DNA of 64,000 nt from Phytopythium helicoides (GCA_024867545.1 JANFNE010000003.1:1426001-1490000); one strand, 5' to 3'; shown: positions 11,010 through 23,430, counted from the first letter of the stretch. The notes: generated by a model not told the origin, from the sequence alone. Program-made: numbers and translations.

Positions 11010-11307
11010 GATGGCGTTGGAGCTCTTCGGCTTGTGACGGGGGTATAGCATCATACGAATCGTGGGAATAATCAGCAATCATTCTGTACGTATATATATG
11101 AAATTTATATAAGCATGAATGTCTGATTTTGAGATAGTGAAGTTGGGTCAAAGTGTGGCTGCAGCCAATCAGGAGGGGATTTGAGGGGTAGTAAAGTATT
11201 TCCGCCAATGGATGAGGTACATGAAATGGGTCTATGAGTGTAAATATGGAATCTTGATTCCTGATCTTCAGGAGCTACGGTACCTCGACAATCGGAATTG
11301 ACTCGCC
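11010..11307. promoter_or_regulatory. Divergent intergenic region with an AT-rich tract
   Basis: 298 bases between the minus-strand T copy (ATG 11009) and the plus-strand U copy (ATG 11308). It contains gtatatatatgaaatttatataag at about 11090-11113, the most TATA-like tract of the left half. It is a plausible shared promoter region; strand assignment is not possible from sequence. Confidence 0.4.
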
Positions 11308-12801
11308 ATGAGCACCGCGCTACGCTGCGACTTTGGCTCGAGTGACGAGGACGAGCAAGAGACGCGGGCCGCTGTGTTCGCCTTGATCGACGACTGCGAA
11401 GGCATCGAGCTGCCAGCGTCTCCGGCCACGGACTGCACGGACGAGCCGGATGAGAACGACGAGAATGACAGCGATGACACACAGGAGTATTCGCGAGGTG
11501 ATCAACCCCCGAAGGACATGGTTGTGGATACTGCTGCTGCTGCTATGACAAAGGAGGAGCGAGCGACTCGACGTGCCGAGAGGAAGAACTTGGCTCGGCT
11601 CAAGCGGTACCATCGCACTCGGGAGGAGCTGGTGATGCTGAGACGTCAGTCAGTCGAGTTTGAGGCGCTGCTGAAAAAGCTGGCGCGGGAAGAATCTCAG
11701 CATCCCCCGCCTTCGCTAAAGACAGGACCGTGCCCGTTTACTGACGACTCGGACGATGAAGTCGATCCCAGCAATCATTCGTCCATGAAGCTGCTGGTAT
11801 CGAAGAGGCCGGTACCCGAAAGTGACTGGAAGTCGACTGCTCTTCGTGAGCATCGACAGCGGAAGCGCGCAGCAGCAGTGAATCGAACGCTTAAGCGCTT
11901 AGTGCGAATCTACCAAGAGCAGACCCATTCGTATGTTCAAAATCTCTCGACGATACAGGTACTTGAAACTGTTTTGAATGCATGGAGGTTGTTGTTTCTG
12001 ACAAGCTTGCATTTGTGCAGAAATCGTTACAGCCGACCATTCCACGAACAGGATCTACCAAGTCTGCCTGGTTGCCATACCTATTGAAGCGTTTGCCTAT
12101 GGCGGTATCGTGCTGCTTCGTGAACTCTATCGCAAAGCTTGCTTGAGCCATCGGATACCCCCGGTCGCGTCGTTAGCACAGCAAAGATGCGGTGACGAGC
12201 TAGCCTACTTGAGTTTGCTCGGCCCGGACATTGAAGGCTGCTGGACACACGACTTTTCCCTCCCAGGCTGCAGTAGCCCAGGAGAAGTTGCGGCAACCAT
12301 GCGCCGAGCCATGAGTCTGGAGCCAAAGGACAGCACTATCCTCGAAGCGAGCTTCAAGGTGCGCACTAAATACGTGAGCAAAACACGATCCTGCTTACTA
12401 ACTGTAATCATTATCCTCCCAGGAGCACAGCATCCTGCACCCGCTGTTTGAACGAAGGTTTTTATGGCGTCATCTGCGCGAGCCTGGCAGTCCTCGTCGA
12501 CCTCGACGACGTCAAGCTCTCCCAGATTTTTGAGTCGGACGACAGCACTGTGTTTGTGTGGACGACGTCTGTTCATTCGGGAGGTCGCCCGCTTTCCGCG
12601 CCAGCGGCTGGATGACGCTCAAGCAAGGGTTGGTGGATGGAGCACCTGCAGTTGTCTGCCACAGCTGCGCACGTGTGCACGGCGGTTCACGAAAAAGCAG
12701 ATTACGACACGCAGACTCGCAAGTCGGCGGTGCAGTACTGGGCTTCCGCGATCCGTGCTAGGCAGGAGCGCATATGCAACCGGCTACTGCTGCTAGTGTA
12801 A
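11308..12801 (+). pseudogene. bZIP/START-like family, subfamily U, multiply frameshifted
   Basis: Starts with an acidic N-terminus (DEDEQETRAAVFALIDDCEG) and the basic/coiled-coil segment ERKNLARLKRYHRTREELVM. The second helix is DWKSTALREHRQRKRAAAVN. An intron at 11959-12020 (GTACTT...TGTGCAG) is plausible. After it, PGCHTY is followed by a stop, while GCHTY plus EAFAYGGIVLLRELYRKA is recovered if one T near 12085 is ignored. More frame changes occur between 12440 and 12600 (VDLDDVKLSQIFESDDSTVF, then FRASGWMTLKQG) and near 12680. The expected C-terminal helix is present up to the TAA at 12799-12801. Four or so breaks make this a pseudogene. It is about as long as the intact U gene at 4944. 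Confidence 0.75.
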
Positions 12802-13200
12802 AAGTGCTAGTGTAAAAAAGTTGAAAAAAAAAGTTTGGCGTCACGAAAACCGGATCTTGAGTTTGTCTTGGTGCAAGTCATATCTTCGAGAGCAGCAGTG
12901 AAGGTTGTATCGGAATGACCGTCCGAAAGCGCGTGCCCACTGACTCATCTCCTGGTGATCACGTCGCCACGCGATGCAAACGCACAAAAGCCGTGATTTG
13001 ACATTGCCCTCCACAATACGCCGAGCGTTCCATTTATCGAGCATCTCGATGACGACCAAATCGCCCCTGAATGAGTGCGCTTCGCCAGCACTCCTGCCCA
13101 AATCCCTTCCGCTGATTGGCTGAAAACCGGATCACGCGCTCGACTTGACCGTCACGCCGCCATTCCCAGAGTCCAACCTGCGGGGCTCCTGCCGCTCGCC
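12802..13200. other. Intergenic region, no gene recognised
   Basis: About 400 bases between two plus-strand U copies. It opens with an A-rich stretch (gaaaaaaaaagtt near 12822-12834) and becomes GC-rich toward 13200. No coding motif seen. Confidence 0.4.
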
Positions 13201-14610
13201 ATGGCCGTCGCCGCGGCCTCCACGCAGCCCCAAGCGCCCGATCCGCAGGCTCCGCGCGCCCCTGAGCGTCCCCAGCAGGCGTCGCCGCCGTTTTCGCGGT
13301 CTCCGGACGTGACGGACGCGCCGTCGGAGGCCGAGAGCAGCGCGCCGTCGCCCGTGGGAAAAGCCGAAAGCGAAGACGAAGCGCAGCGCGCGAGGGCTGC
13401 GAGCCGCATCGAGCGCAAGAACCGCGCGCGACTGCAGCGGTACCACCAGTCCAAGGCCGAGCTGGCCGAGCTGAGGGCGGAGGTCGTGGAGCTGCGCGCG
13501 CTGCTGGAGAAGCTCAAGAAGGAGGACGGTGCGGGCATTGAGCAGAGCATCGCCACGGCGCCGTCGCCGTTCGCGTTCAGCGAGGAGCTCGAGAATCAAC
13601 GCCAAGGAGCAAGCACCGCCCAAGACGAGGGTGGTGACGGTGGGCCCGAGTGCGGCGTCGTGGAGAGAGGTCGCGGTGCTGGAACACAAGAAGCTCCAGC
13701 GAGCGCAGACGGTCAAGAGGAAACTCATGCGCATCGTCGCAGAGTTTGGACAGCAGTGCGACACGTTTGTGAGCATGTCGGCGATTGTGGACGAGCTGGA
13801 TGCCGCAGCGGGGGTTGCTGCGAACCATCTGCGCCTGTACCAGGCGCCTCGTGTGCCCGGCATGGATTCCCTGGCTGCCTTCACGCACAACTCCATGCCA
13901 GTGCTGCAAGAGCTGTACCACATGGCAGCAGCCCATAACGGTATCACACCGCTGGCTTCCTCAGCATTGCCGAAAAACTACAGTGGCGGTTCACTCGCCT
14001 ACTCGCTCTTTTTGGGTCCTGAGATCGAATTCAGCTGGAGCGATGGGTTTGAGCTCCCAGGAGACGACCCAGCGTACGTGATCTCAATTTGGATGCGAGC
14101 AATTTCTTCTCAATCACCACACCCAAACATCGTGAAAGCAACCCACAAGGTATGGCGAGTTTGAGTTTTTTTGCTTTATCATTGTGCTCCATTTATCTAA
14201 TGTTTTGTGTTTAGTCTCACAACACAGAGCATCCAATGTATGAGCGGAGAGTCACTTATCGCCAGAGCCCAGGCGATATTTTGGCAAAGCAAACCCACGG
14301 CGTGAAGTTCATGCAGAAGTTTGAAACCAAAGACAATGTTGTTGTGGTGTGGAGTCGAGCATCCAACGTCGGTGTTGATGCCGACCTTTCACTCTTTCGC
14401 GCAAGCGGGTGGTTGAGCATAACCAAGTCCACGGACAGCAATGGATCCCCGTGCTGCCTTCTTCGGTATGTCTCTCGTGTGCATTGTGCTACAGCACTGA
14501 GCGAGGAGCAGGCAAAGCTTGTGAAGCGGAGTGATATCATTGGTCTATGGGCCACTTCAATTCGTTCTAAACAGGAAAAGATGCAGCAACGCTTGCTCCT
14601 GTTGGCGTAG
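13201..14610 (+). pseudogene. bZIP/START-like family, subfamily U, single frameshift
   Basis: ATG at 13201 opens a Pro/Ala-rich N-terminus, then ERKNRARLQRYHQSKAELAE with leucines in heptads. The frame changes between about 13560 and 13610: family-like sequence before it is APSPFAFSEELE, and after it INAKEQAPPKTR leads to SWREVAVLEHKKLQRAQTVK, which matches the second helix of the U gene at 4944. Downstream everything is clean: PGMDSLAAFTHNSMPVLQEL, intron 14150-14214 (GTATGG...TTTAG), then exon 14215-14610 with FRASGWLSI and the basic end helix. One extra base in a GC-rich stretch accounts for the break; I see no intron there. It may be a real gene with an assembly error. Confidence 0.65.
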
Positions 14611-15024
14611 AACCTGCAATGCAGGTGCTTGGAATATCGATGTTTATTATAGTAATGCAGAGTTGCATTTGCTTTTTGTCAGCATCACCTGCAACTCCGT
14701 TGATGCGTTAATCACAGCATCCAATATCGCGTCGTGATACGCCAGAGAGCTTTGCATCACTCGGCAATCCGCTGCAGCAATACACAGGCTTAAGAATTAA
14801 AGGCACCAGTCTCGGATTCTAACTCAACTGCGATTGGAGCGAATTGTTGAGCCATCAGAGGGCCTGAAGACTCATTGAGCAGCCGCATTTTTGTGTTGCT
14901 GTGACAGCAAGTCGAAGTGATCTGCTCACCTTTGTTGATTGGTGGGAAAATCACAAATGAGCCGTTTGATTTGCTAAAAAAAAAATATACCACGCGATTT
15001 TGACTGCGAATTGCAAGGCGAAGA
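14611..15024. other. Intergenic region, possible loss of a 5' exon
   Basis: About 410 bases. Just before 15025 lies an A-rich run (gctaaaaaaaaaatatacc, about 14973-14991) and an in-frame stop at 15001. The next gene lacks the acidic N-terminal exon seen in its relatives, so this stretch may include the breakpoint where it was lost. Confidence 0.4.
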
Positions 15025-16285
15025 ATGCGGCGGAGCGACCCGAACCTGGCGCGCAAGCAGCGAAGGGCCGAGCTGAGCGCGCTGCGGCGAGAGGCGGAGG
15101 AGCTAACAGCGTACCTGGCTGCACTCGAGTCACTGCGAGCTCGTGGCGACCAGCAGGCGTCGATTTCTGCAAATTTGAGTGGAGAAGGCGGCGCGGATGA
15201 AGGTCGACGCGTGTGGGAAGAAATTTGCAGAGACCAGCAAAAAATGCGACTGACTGCTGAGAGGGAGAACGAGAGTCTTCGGCGAATGGTGGATGAGCAG
15301 GCCAAGACGGTGATAGACCTGCGTCGCTCGCTCGGAAAGTTGGCGCACAACATGGTGTGCTTCTCTCCATCACCAAGTTTTGGTTCATACGAACTGACTT
15401 GTGCATTCTCACGTTCGTAGAGCGCAAAGAGCCAAAGAGTCGACAGCCAAAGCATCAGGATGTACAGTCGAGTATACGACCTCCCGTTCGATCTGGACGC
15501 GGACGCCGAGGTGTTTGACATCATCATCGATGAAGTCGATGGGCTGCACGCTCAGATTGATCAGATTCTCGAGCTCAATGGACTGTCAAATGTCAATGCC
15601 GACGCAACTAGTGGCGCGCACATCCACGACAGCGAGCATGGTAGATGTCTCGACATCTTCTTGCGAGGATTCCTCCCCTTCGACTCTGGTGCAGCGTCCG
15701 ATGTCATCTGGCGGTTCTTCAGCGGCTCGGCAAAGCACCTCGGGCCACTCTATTTCAAGAGCTCCAAGGTGCGCTGTTCATTTTCAACTGATGTGGTTCT
15801 TGATGGACGTGATTGACGCTCATTGGTAAATCTAGGCTCTCGACTCGTTGACTGACACCGTCATTGAAAAGTATGCTATCGAGCTGTTCGCAAACTACAA
15901 ACGCGCCGACTTTCGATATCGACAGGTCATGCGGCGATATGTCGAAGCGAATCGCGTTATCGTCGCGTGGGTAGGCTTTGTTGAGCCAGTGGAGCTAGCA
16001 AACAAGTCGTTCACGAGGTGCGGCTACCGCACGTACGGGGTGATCGTCTGTGAACCGATGCAGATACCAGACACGCAACCTTACACTTGTCTCCGTCGAT
16101 GCCAGCGTTTTACGCCGTATCTTACGGGGAAAACAGATGAAGTAACAATGGAACGTGCCAAGGAAGACTTTGGCGCCATCATGGAGTTCATGCTGAGTCT
16201 CGACAGTGCGAATGTGCATCTTCAGCAGTTTCAAGACGAGCTCTTGCGACAATCACTACAGCGAAAACGAATCCATCCGGAATGA
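15025..16285 (+). CDS. bZIP/START-like family protein, subfamily Z, lacks the acidic N-terminus
   Basis: Three exons, 15025-15354, 15421-15768 and 15836-16285, joined by introns of 66 and 67 nt. The first ATG falls in the basic region itself: MRRSDPNLARKQRRAELSAL, followed by leucine heptads. Next come VWEEICRDQQ, the signature shared with X and V genes, and then the START-like half (VYDLPFDLDADAEVF, FLRGFLPFD, FRYRQVMRRYVEANRV, CQRFTPYLTG, FMLSLDSANVHLQQFQDELL). Length about 375 aa against about 440-470 for full X and V proteins. The acidic start region is missing and a stop lies in frame at 15001, so it is 5'-truncated or has an unrecognised upstream exon. Its 3' part was copied to 52.6 kb and, inverted, to 61 kb. 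Confidence 0.7.
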
Positions 16286-16331
16286 AGCTCAACCCTAAAT
16301 CATTTGGATTGAGTTCTAGCTCCGACTTTTA

Positions 16332-17873
16332 CTAGGTGTCGGTGCGAGACTTCTTACTTGATGCCACTCCGAGAGATGTTTGCACGAGAAGATCCTCCAC
16401 GACTTCATGCTCTTGCGCGATCACTGCTTTCATCGCTTGAATACCAAATTCAAGGAAAGGCTCGAGCTTCCAAGCTGGGCACTTGGTCTCTCCATCGCCA
16501 TCAAAAGCGCGTGTGCTCCAATAAGACTCGAGAATGGTTGCATGAGAGCCGTCCGGCATACAGCTTCCTCGCTTGAGTATCCGAATCGCTGTTGTGGTTG
16601 TCTTGATGCCTTCGCTCACAGTCTGGCCTCTCCTCACATGCGCAATTAACGTAATGGTCGCGATTGCGATACGGCTATCCTCAGTGAACTTGTGGGCGGC
16701 GCAGGTAAGCGAGTTGGAAACCTCGAAGCCATCGTACATCGTTTTTGTGTCGAAATTGAGTTGGATGGTATTGTCGCGAGAAGCGAATACCTAGAGGAAA
16801 CAAGTTCAATACAAATACATGTTAGCACTACTCAAGATACGCCGATTGGAATCAATGAGTATACCTTTGCAGATTGTACATACGGCTGGCGGATACGAAT
16901 ATCAGCCAAGTATTTCCATACTATCTTCTCAACAGCATCAATCCCAAACGGCAAGCTTGCGCGCGTGACGAATTCAAGATGTGCACCATCGCGGAAACGC
17001 TCGGTCGTTGTGAGGCATTTTCGACTGGGTATAGGTTGTTTGGCAATTCCAAATGCTTCCCAAATGCTGTCAGTTTGGGCATACACCTCATTTAATTGGC
17101 AGCGAAGGCTGTCGAAGATATCACTCGCACGAGCTTCCTGCAGTTCACATCGATAAATGGGGGGAGCGACAACTTGGATTGCACCTTCCGCGTCCTGTTC
17201 ATCATGTCAACACCAAATGAGCAGACAGTTCGTCGTGAAAAAGCGCACGCACGCGAATAGAACTTACCTTTCGTTTTGGTTGTTTTTGAATGGCGAGTCG
17301 CACGGTGCGCAAATATCGACTCTGCAGCTCAAGCAACTTGCGTAGGTGCGCATTCTTGGCCTCCGCCTGCTCTCGATATTGTCGTTGCTTCGCCGCTATT
17401 GCCTCCCACATCGGCTGACAGTAACAAGAATCCTTTGTGCATTTGTTAGCACCAGTACCTTGGGCATGTGGAATCAAAGTCAGCTCCTTGGCACTCTTCT
17501 GTGCTTCTTGGAGCTCTACCATGAGGTTTGCAATTTCATTCTCCAACTTGCGAACTTGATCGTTGTGAGTCACTCTCGTTCGAGATGAAGACGCATGACC
17601 TTTCTTGGCGGTGTCTGGAGAGCTCGCATCTGAGCTAGCATCGCTGCCTTGAGTCAAGTGCGATGAAGTGTTCGGTGGTGACTTGCTGAGTTCGTCGATG
17701 CGCACGTATTCTATTTGGTCAGTCACGCGGCTCGCGAACAGCTCTTCACCATCGCCACGAAAGCCTATCAAGCGCGGAGAGTCGGTAGATAGTATCGACA
17801 GGTTACCCGTGTCATCTATATCGAAGACCTCGTCGAGACTCTGCATGAACAGCTCAAACTCGTCGTGGTCCAT
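16332..17873 (-). CDS. bZIP-like/START-like family protein, subfamily Y (intact)
   Basis: Exons 17873-17268, 17194-16865 and 16790-16332 with introns of 73 and 74 nt; 464 aa. Begins MDHDEFELFMQSLDEVFDID. The helical segment RVTHNDQVRKLENEIANLMV is coiled-coil-like but much less basic than in other subfamilies and has no Asn-Ala-Ala type core, so DNA binding is less certain. A Cys cluster, C-T-K-D-S-C-Y-C, precedes QPMWEAIAAKQRQYREQAEA. The START-like half includes LEFVTRASLPFGIDAVEKIV, RQPYVQSAK and, in the last exon, GSCMPDGSHATILESYWSTR, ending EHEVVEDLLVQTSLG. It is tail-to-tail with the Z gene (46 bp between stops). The same pair reappears at 52.6-54.6 kb and inverted at 59.5-61.9 kb. Confidence 0.8.
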
Positions 17874-18092
17874 GGCTGCTGCTGCCTAGACGATAAAGTC
17901 AGAGTGAGTCACCGAGTGGCATACGTGTCACAAGGACCGAGCACGTTCAAGGACCGTGATACCACTTTACTTAGGTATGTTTATGGGCTTCGATTATTCA
18001 CGGTCCCATACCTTTCAGTTCTGCTACATTCGTAGTGCCCAAGGATGAGCTGCATTGCTTTTCAATATAAAATCTACATGCTGTGCAGGAAC

Positions 18093-18131
<39 letters not shown>

Positions 18132-19275
18132 TCTTTCAGACACCCTTGAACCTCCTGTCTCCCAACAGCACGAGAACTTTCTGCAGGAAACAGACAAGGA
18201 TGCCCCTGCACGGGATCTGAAGGTTTGGAGGGTTGGTGCACTCGTTCAACCTAATTACGCTGCGTTGCTCTGTGTGGCGTGATGCTGCAATGCCTTGAGC
18301 CCAAACGCGTCAAGCACGGTGCAATATGGAGAGACTAGTTGCGCCAGTACTCAAAGTGAGGGCTCATCATACACCCGATACGCAGATCGCTTTTACTTTG
18401 AGGCAAATCGTTGAGCCTCGCTCGCAGATTCCGCGGACTAGTCCAACTATCTCTATCCCCTTAGTTGACAAGTTGACGACAGACGAACACACACACAGAG
18501 GCACGAACAGAAAAACGAAGACTATCGATACCGTCGTGTGCGTTCACGCACCAAGCACTATGACGTAAGCCATTTGGATTGATGAACACTGATTAGGCTT
18601 CACACAGCAAACTGTGCTGTGAATATGATCCATGTTTCACCGAGGCCTCCTCCTACAACTCAACCTCTCCACACTTGCTAAGCGTGACTCTCAATCCCAG
18701 GAACTGGATATCATGTGTGGGGATGTTCTCCTCACTCCAACAATATTGCCATTGTTTCTCGTTGTCGACGCGTCATGCGCAGGTAGCACGGAGGCGAAAT
18801 GCCTGCCAACTGCTTGCTAAGGCCCTTCTCCTTGTGTCAGGGCAATAGTGGGGTAATCCTCTTGAATCTAGTCGACACTGTCGATGGCTCAGTTGGGTGG
18901 CCTTGCTTCGACTGTGAACTGCACCAGTGCAAGTCCTGCCGAGCCTCCAGGCCGCGGAAAAGGAAAAGGGAATAGGCGAGCGTCATAGTCTGGGTATCGC
19001 CGCGGCAGAGAGATGAAGAGGTCGCGCCGAGATGAATAGCGTCTCTCCCGGTCGAAGTAGTCATCATTGTCAGGGGAAATTGAGTGTTCGGAGATCGGTG
19101 TAGCATGGCCCTGGGACTGTGATAATTCATCTCGCAACTTCCGATGAGGGTTTCGATCGAGCCATGCTTGTACAAAACGAGTATTGTCGTTGTTCGCCAG
19201 GCAGTGACCACCCGATTCTCATCTATTTACTGCCGCACGAGGCAAGTGAGAAACCACTATCCTCGAAAAGCACCC
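17874..19275. other. Intergenic region, no gene recognised
   Basis: About 1.4 kb holding a 37-base T run (listed separately). Open frames here, for example 18889-19137 on the minus strand rich in Arg, Tyr and Asp, have no paralogue in the window and no motif I recognise. The first part is presumably the promoter of the Y gene at 17873. Confidence 0.45.
18094..18130. repeat. Homopolymer run of 37 T
   Basis: Thirty-seven consecutive T residues, the longest homopolymer in the window. It could be a slippage-prone low-complexity tract or the reverse complement of a poly(A) tail from a retrocopied RNA. No gene-like sequence abuts it on either side, so origin is undecided. Confidence 0.9.
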
Positions 19276-19370
19276 ATGCACATCGTGGAGTTCATGATAA
19301 ATCTCGACAGTGCAAAGGTGCACCATCAGTTGCTTCAAGAGAAGTTAGGAAAGGCCTGTTGCTACACTGG
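19276..19370 (+). pseudogene. Remnant of a START-like C-terminal helix
   Basis: Translates as VEFMINLDSAKVHHQLLQEK, matching the family end helix (EFMLSLDSANVHLQQFQDEL in the Z gene). Nothing upstream in frame belongs to the family, so only the tail of a lost X/Z-type gene survives here. Confidence 0.65.
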
Positions 19371-19686
19371 AAACAATGAATCTAGGATAAAGCTCAGCAC
19401 AATAGTGACTTTTACTCTTTTTTTTTTTGCTATAGACGCGGGCGTTGCTTCTTGATGCTATCCCAGCCCGGTTCAACTTTGCACGAGTATCCTGCATAGC
19501 GTTGTGCTCATGCTCTATCGCTACTTCCATTCCTTGAATACCATAGCCAGCATATCGTCCATGTATCTGTCACCAGCAGCTAAAATTCATTGGAATTTTT
19601 GGCACAGGCAAAGAGATGAAGGGATCAGTAGAAAAGTGCATCATCTCAATTTGTTCCACTTGTCCTGTACACCAAATTATGTCAAC

Positions 19687-21166
19687 TCATTTGGAGAATC
19701 TGTAACTCAACGTTTTACCGACCATCATTTGGACAAGTAAGTCTTCCACGACTTCATGCTCTTGTGCGATCACTGCTTTCATCGCCTGGACTCCGAATTC
19801 AAGGAAAGGTTCGAGCTTCCAAGGTGGGCACTTGGTCTCTCCATCGCCATCAAAAGCGGTTGTACTCCAATAAGACTCGAGAATGGTTGCATGAGAGCCG
19901 TCCGGCATACAGCTTCCTCGCTTGAGTATCCGAATCGCCGTGGTGAAAAGCTTGAGGCCATCCGAAGTAATTGAGCGCCTTGGTTCTAGTCGTTCTATGA
20001 CCAAGGGTCACAACAATAATTCGATCGTGCTCGACGAATTTACGAGAGGCACAATGGATTGTGCTGCAGATCTCGAAAACTTCGTTGACAGTTTTTGTGT
20101 TCATACTGACTTGGATTGTGCTATCAGTGGAACTCACCACCTTGAGCGGACACATACCTCATTAGATAAGCCGTCCAAACCTAGCTTGGTAACAGAAACT
20201 TACCTTTGCAGACAGCACACATGGCTGCCGAAGACAAATATCAGACAAGTACTTCCAAAAAATCTCTTCGACAATCTCAATTCGAAACGGTATGTTCACA
20301 CAACCGATAAACTCATTAGAGCTTCGCATTCGGAAGCTTCGAAACTTGACAAAAGTCGCAAACTTGGGCATTCCAGGTCAGAGATACGCAGTGTTCTCCA
20401 TATGTCATCTGAGCGTTCATACTCCGTCTCCAGTTTGGTGAGGAGACTGTCAAAGATGAACGGTGTGTCAAACTCGAAATGGTGAGTGGTTGGTAAAATG
20501 CTGCTGAGAGCACATTCCAATGCCTGAATCCGTATCAAAGCCGGATCAGTTATAGGTCTAGTGAAAATGAAAAAATGAACACTCACCTTACTGTCTGGTT
20601 GTCGGTGAATAGCGCGCCGCACGCTCTGCAAGTATCGAGCGTTTGACTCGACCAAATAGCGGAGGTGAACTTTTTCAGCTTCAGCCTTGTGACGCTTTTG
20701 CAGCTGCCTGGCTGCAATAATTCCCACAATGGTTGGAATGAGCTCGTAGACTCCGCCACTGAAGATCCTTGTGATCGAGCCTGTGCCCGAGCTTTTATCT
20801 GCGCAAGTTCGGAAGCGAGTTGGATAACTTCGTCTCGTAAAGCGCGGATACGGTCCTTTGTTGCCACACGCCGTCGACGTGGAGTTGAACGCTGTTGTTT
20901 GATGGTATCCGACTGTGCATTGATATCAGAGCGTTACTAGGACTCGAATGCCTCGAACTGGGTGGTGCTATGCTGCTCATTTCAGCGGAGACCATGCTGC
21001 GGAGCTCGAAGGCCGCGTAAATTGGCATCAGAGCCTCCAGCACACTACCAACAGCCACGACAGATGCGATAGCGATCGTCTGCGAGGGATAGAGTTGATC
21101 CATGTCATCCGCACCGAAGAGCTCATCAATATTCTGCAATATCCTCGCCAAATCATCGTCGTTCAT
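19687..21166 (-). pseudogene. Decayed subfamily Y gene
   Basis: From 21166 the minus strand reads MNDDDLARILQNIDELFGAD, equivalent to the acidic start of Y genes. RIRALRDEVIQLASELAQIK stands for the coiled coil. The frame then breaks near 20720, and IIAARQLQKRHKAEAEKVHL plus ARYLQSVRRAIHRQPDSKV continue in another frame. Exon 2 survives in pieces (IEIVEEIFWKYLSDICLRQP). Exon 3 is in at least two frames: VSMNTKTVNEVFEICSTI, then GSCMPDGSHATILESYWSTT and EHEVVEDLLVQMM. It lacks the Cys cluster seen in intact Y genes. The several frame breaks and missing pieces make it an old pseudogene. Confidence 0.75.
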
Positions 21167-22020
21167 TGCGCTTCCTGTGTTAGGAATTCGTTCAAATCAC
21201 GAATGAGAGAACTTTGTCTGTCGACGGTCGGTAAGAGCTAGTTGGGGACACTGTTCAATATTACGCCAAGGTTTTTTGAAGATTGCGAGGCGAACCCCCA
21301 TCGTGCAACATTTACAGCTTGTACGTGCAGGAGGTAGTACTGCGTGTTACTGCGTGTATCACGTTGACCTTGACGCTGTAGTCGACTTGCCGACGACACG
21401 ATTGTGACAGGCGACTGGATTTTCACGAGGCCGCTGTTACGACTACGTCAACGATGAGCTACGTTGGGGCTTCTGTTTCTGAGTGCGATGACTTAATAAA
21501 GCAGGCAAGCAAATCAACACGACGACAAGATCCAGGAGCCATAGGGTGGATAACGTGTTTGTGTGTCCAACGGGTGCATAATCCTTCCCACGTCGCCTTT
21601 TGGTTTGTGACTATAAGCCGCTCCATCGAGTTTCAAGTTGCAGCCTCTACACGCCAGACGCCGAGACGTCTTGAGGAGTATCTGATGCAAACCTCTAGCA
21701 CAATCAGCGAGCTCCTGTACAGCTAGATGAAGCTTGAGGCTCTCGAGCTCGATTCGTGTTTTTGGGAACTCTTGGTCGGCGCGACTCTGTTCCACGCGTT
21801 GGAATCATTATCCAATCCCGACTCAGTCGACGGATATCCCCATATCTCGCCATTTCGTTACATTCGTGCCCGGTTTGGTCGCTCTTGCGCACCTAATTTT
21901 CCTAAGCACGTCGTCGGAGACTCGACGTCATTGAGTCCTGCATTCAGCAAAACAAGAAATCGATTGGCATGCTAGAATGCTTTATAACCGGTGCCCAACG
22001 CTCCATCTAGTCATCAATGC
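21167..22020. other. Intergenic region, no gene recognised
   Basis: About 850 bases. A minus-strand frame at 21514-21795 contains a helical-looking stretch (ELESLKLHLAVQELADCARG) but has no clear match to the family blocks. It may be debris of a lost gene. Confidence 0.4.
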
Positions 22021-23430
22021 CTACGAGCAACGGGGGTCTGGCTCCAGACGAAGAGATCGACGCAGCAGCTCGTTCTGAAACTGCTGCAGATGAACTTTGG
22101 CGATGTCAAGGCTCAGCAGAAACTCGATGATAGCGCCAAAATCTTGTCTAGCTTGATCTAGAGCGTCGTCATCTAGATGGCTGGCGAGGTATGGCGTAAA
22201 TCGCTGGCACCGACGGAAGCGAGTGAACGGCATCCCAGGAGTCGATGCGACTGGCTCGAGAATAATGTAGCTCTCAGACCGAAAGCCGCAGCGAGTAAAC
22301 GACTTGTTGGCAAGCTCAACTGGCTCAACGAAGCTGCGTAATAAGATGAGAATGCGATTAGCTTGGACGTAGCGCCGGGTCACCAGGCGGTAGCGAAAAT
22401 CTGCTCGCATGGAGTTAGCAAAGAGCTCGATCGCGTAATTCTCAACCACAGTATCGTTGGAACCGCCAACGGCCTTGACATGCATAGAACCAATGGAAGC
22501 AATGAGCTCACGTGATAGATAGATAAATGGGAGAGAAATGCCGTACCTTTGAGCGCTTGAAGTAGAGCGGGCCGAGGTGCTTGGCGGAGCTCTTGGAAAA
22601 CTCCCAGACGACGTCGGCGGTAGCTGCGGTGTCGAACGGCAAGAACCCTTGAAGATAAATGTCGAGACTCCGGCCTTGAGTCGACTCGCGAATGTGTACG
22701 CCGCTGGATGGCTCACTCTCCGAGTGGCCCTGCCCGTAAAGTTCGAGCAGCTCATCAATGCGGCGAATCGAGGCGTCCAGCTCCTGGATCATAGACTGGA
22801 ACAGGGGCCTCATCATCATCCAGCTCGATCGGAATGTCGTACACGCGGTTCTTGGAGCGAGCACTGTCAGCGTTCTTCTGTTCTTCCTGGTCAACGCCAG
22901 CACCACCACATGATGTTAGTGATGCGGACTGCACAACCTTCAAAACCCCGACGCACCAGGCTGTGCGCCGACTTAATGATCGCCCGATGCAGGCTGCGCG
23001 CCAGCTCCGTGTACTCGTCCACCGCTTTTCGCAGACGAAAGTTCTCTCGCTCCGACCTCGCCTTCTGCGCCACTTGATCGCTGCAGATCTCCCTCCACAC
23101 CTCGGCGCCGCCCCTGTCACGGCCATTCCCACCGTATTCCGCCGCTTTCAGCGTCCTCGCCGCGCGAGAACGGCGACAACGCGGACCCTTCGCCTTGAGC
23201 TTCGCCAGGAAAGCGCCGAGCTCCTCAGCCTCTCGCCGCAACGCGCTGAGCTCCGCGTTGCGCTGCGTCCGCGCGCGGTTCGGGTCGCTCCTGCGTTGCC
23301 GCCGCGCCTTGGGGCTAGGGGACAGCGGTGCGCTCCGTCGAGCAGCTTTCGCGGCCGCTTCGGCTGCGGTTTGGGCGCTGGAGGCGCGCGAAGACGAGGA
23401 CTCGACGTTGGAGGCGGCGCTCATGTCCAT
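22021..23430 (-). pseudogene. bZIP/START-like family, Z-like, one-base frameshift in exon 2
   Basis: Exons 23430-22957, 22877-22547 and 22473-22021. Exon 1 starts MDMSAASNVESSSSRASSAQ and carries RRQRRSDPNRARTQRNAELS, a leucine-heptad helix and VWREICSDQVAQKARSEREN. Exon 2 is 331 nt where intact relatives have a multiple of three. The frame runs VYDIPIELDDDEAP and then shifts at the GGGG run 22804-22807. One base less gives LFQSMIQELDASIRRIDELL, aligned with the Z gene at 15025. Exon 3 is clean (FRYRLVTRRYVQANRI, CQRFTPYLAS, FLLSLDIAKVHLQQFQNELL). The acceptor of exon 3 is CAAG, unusual for this set. It is a recent pseudogene or an assembly slip in a homopolymer. Confidence 0.65.
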
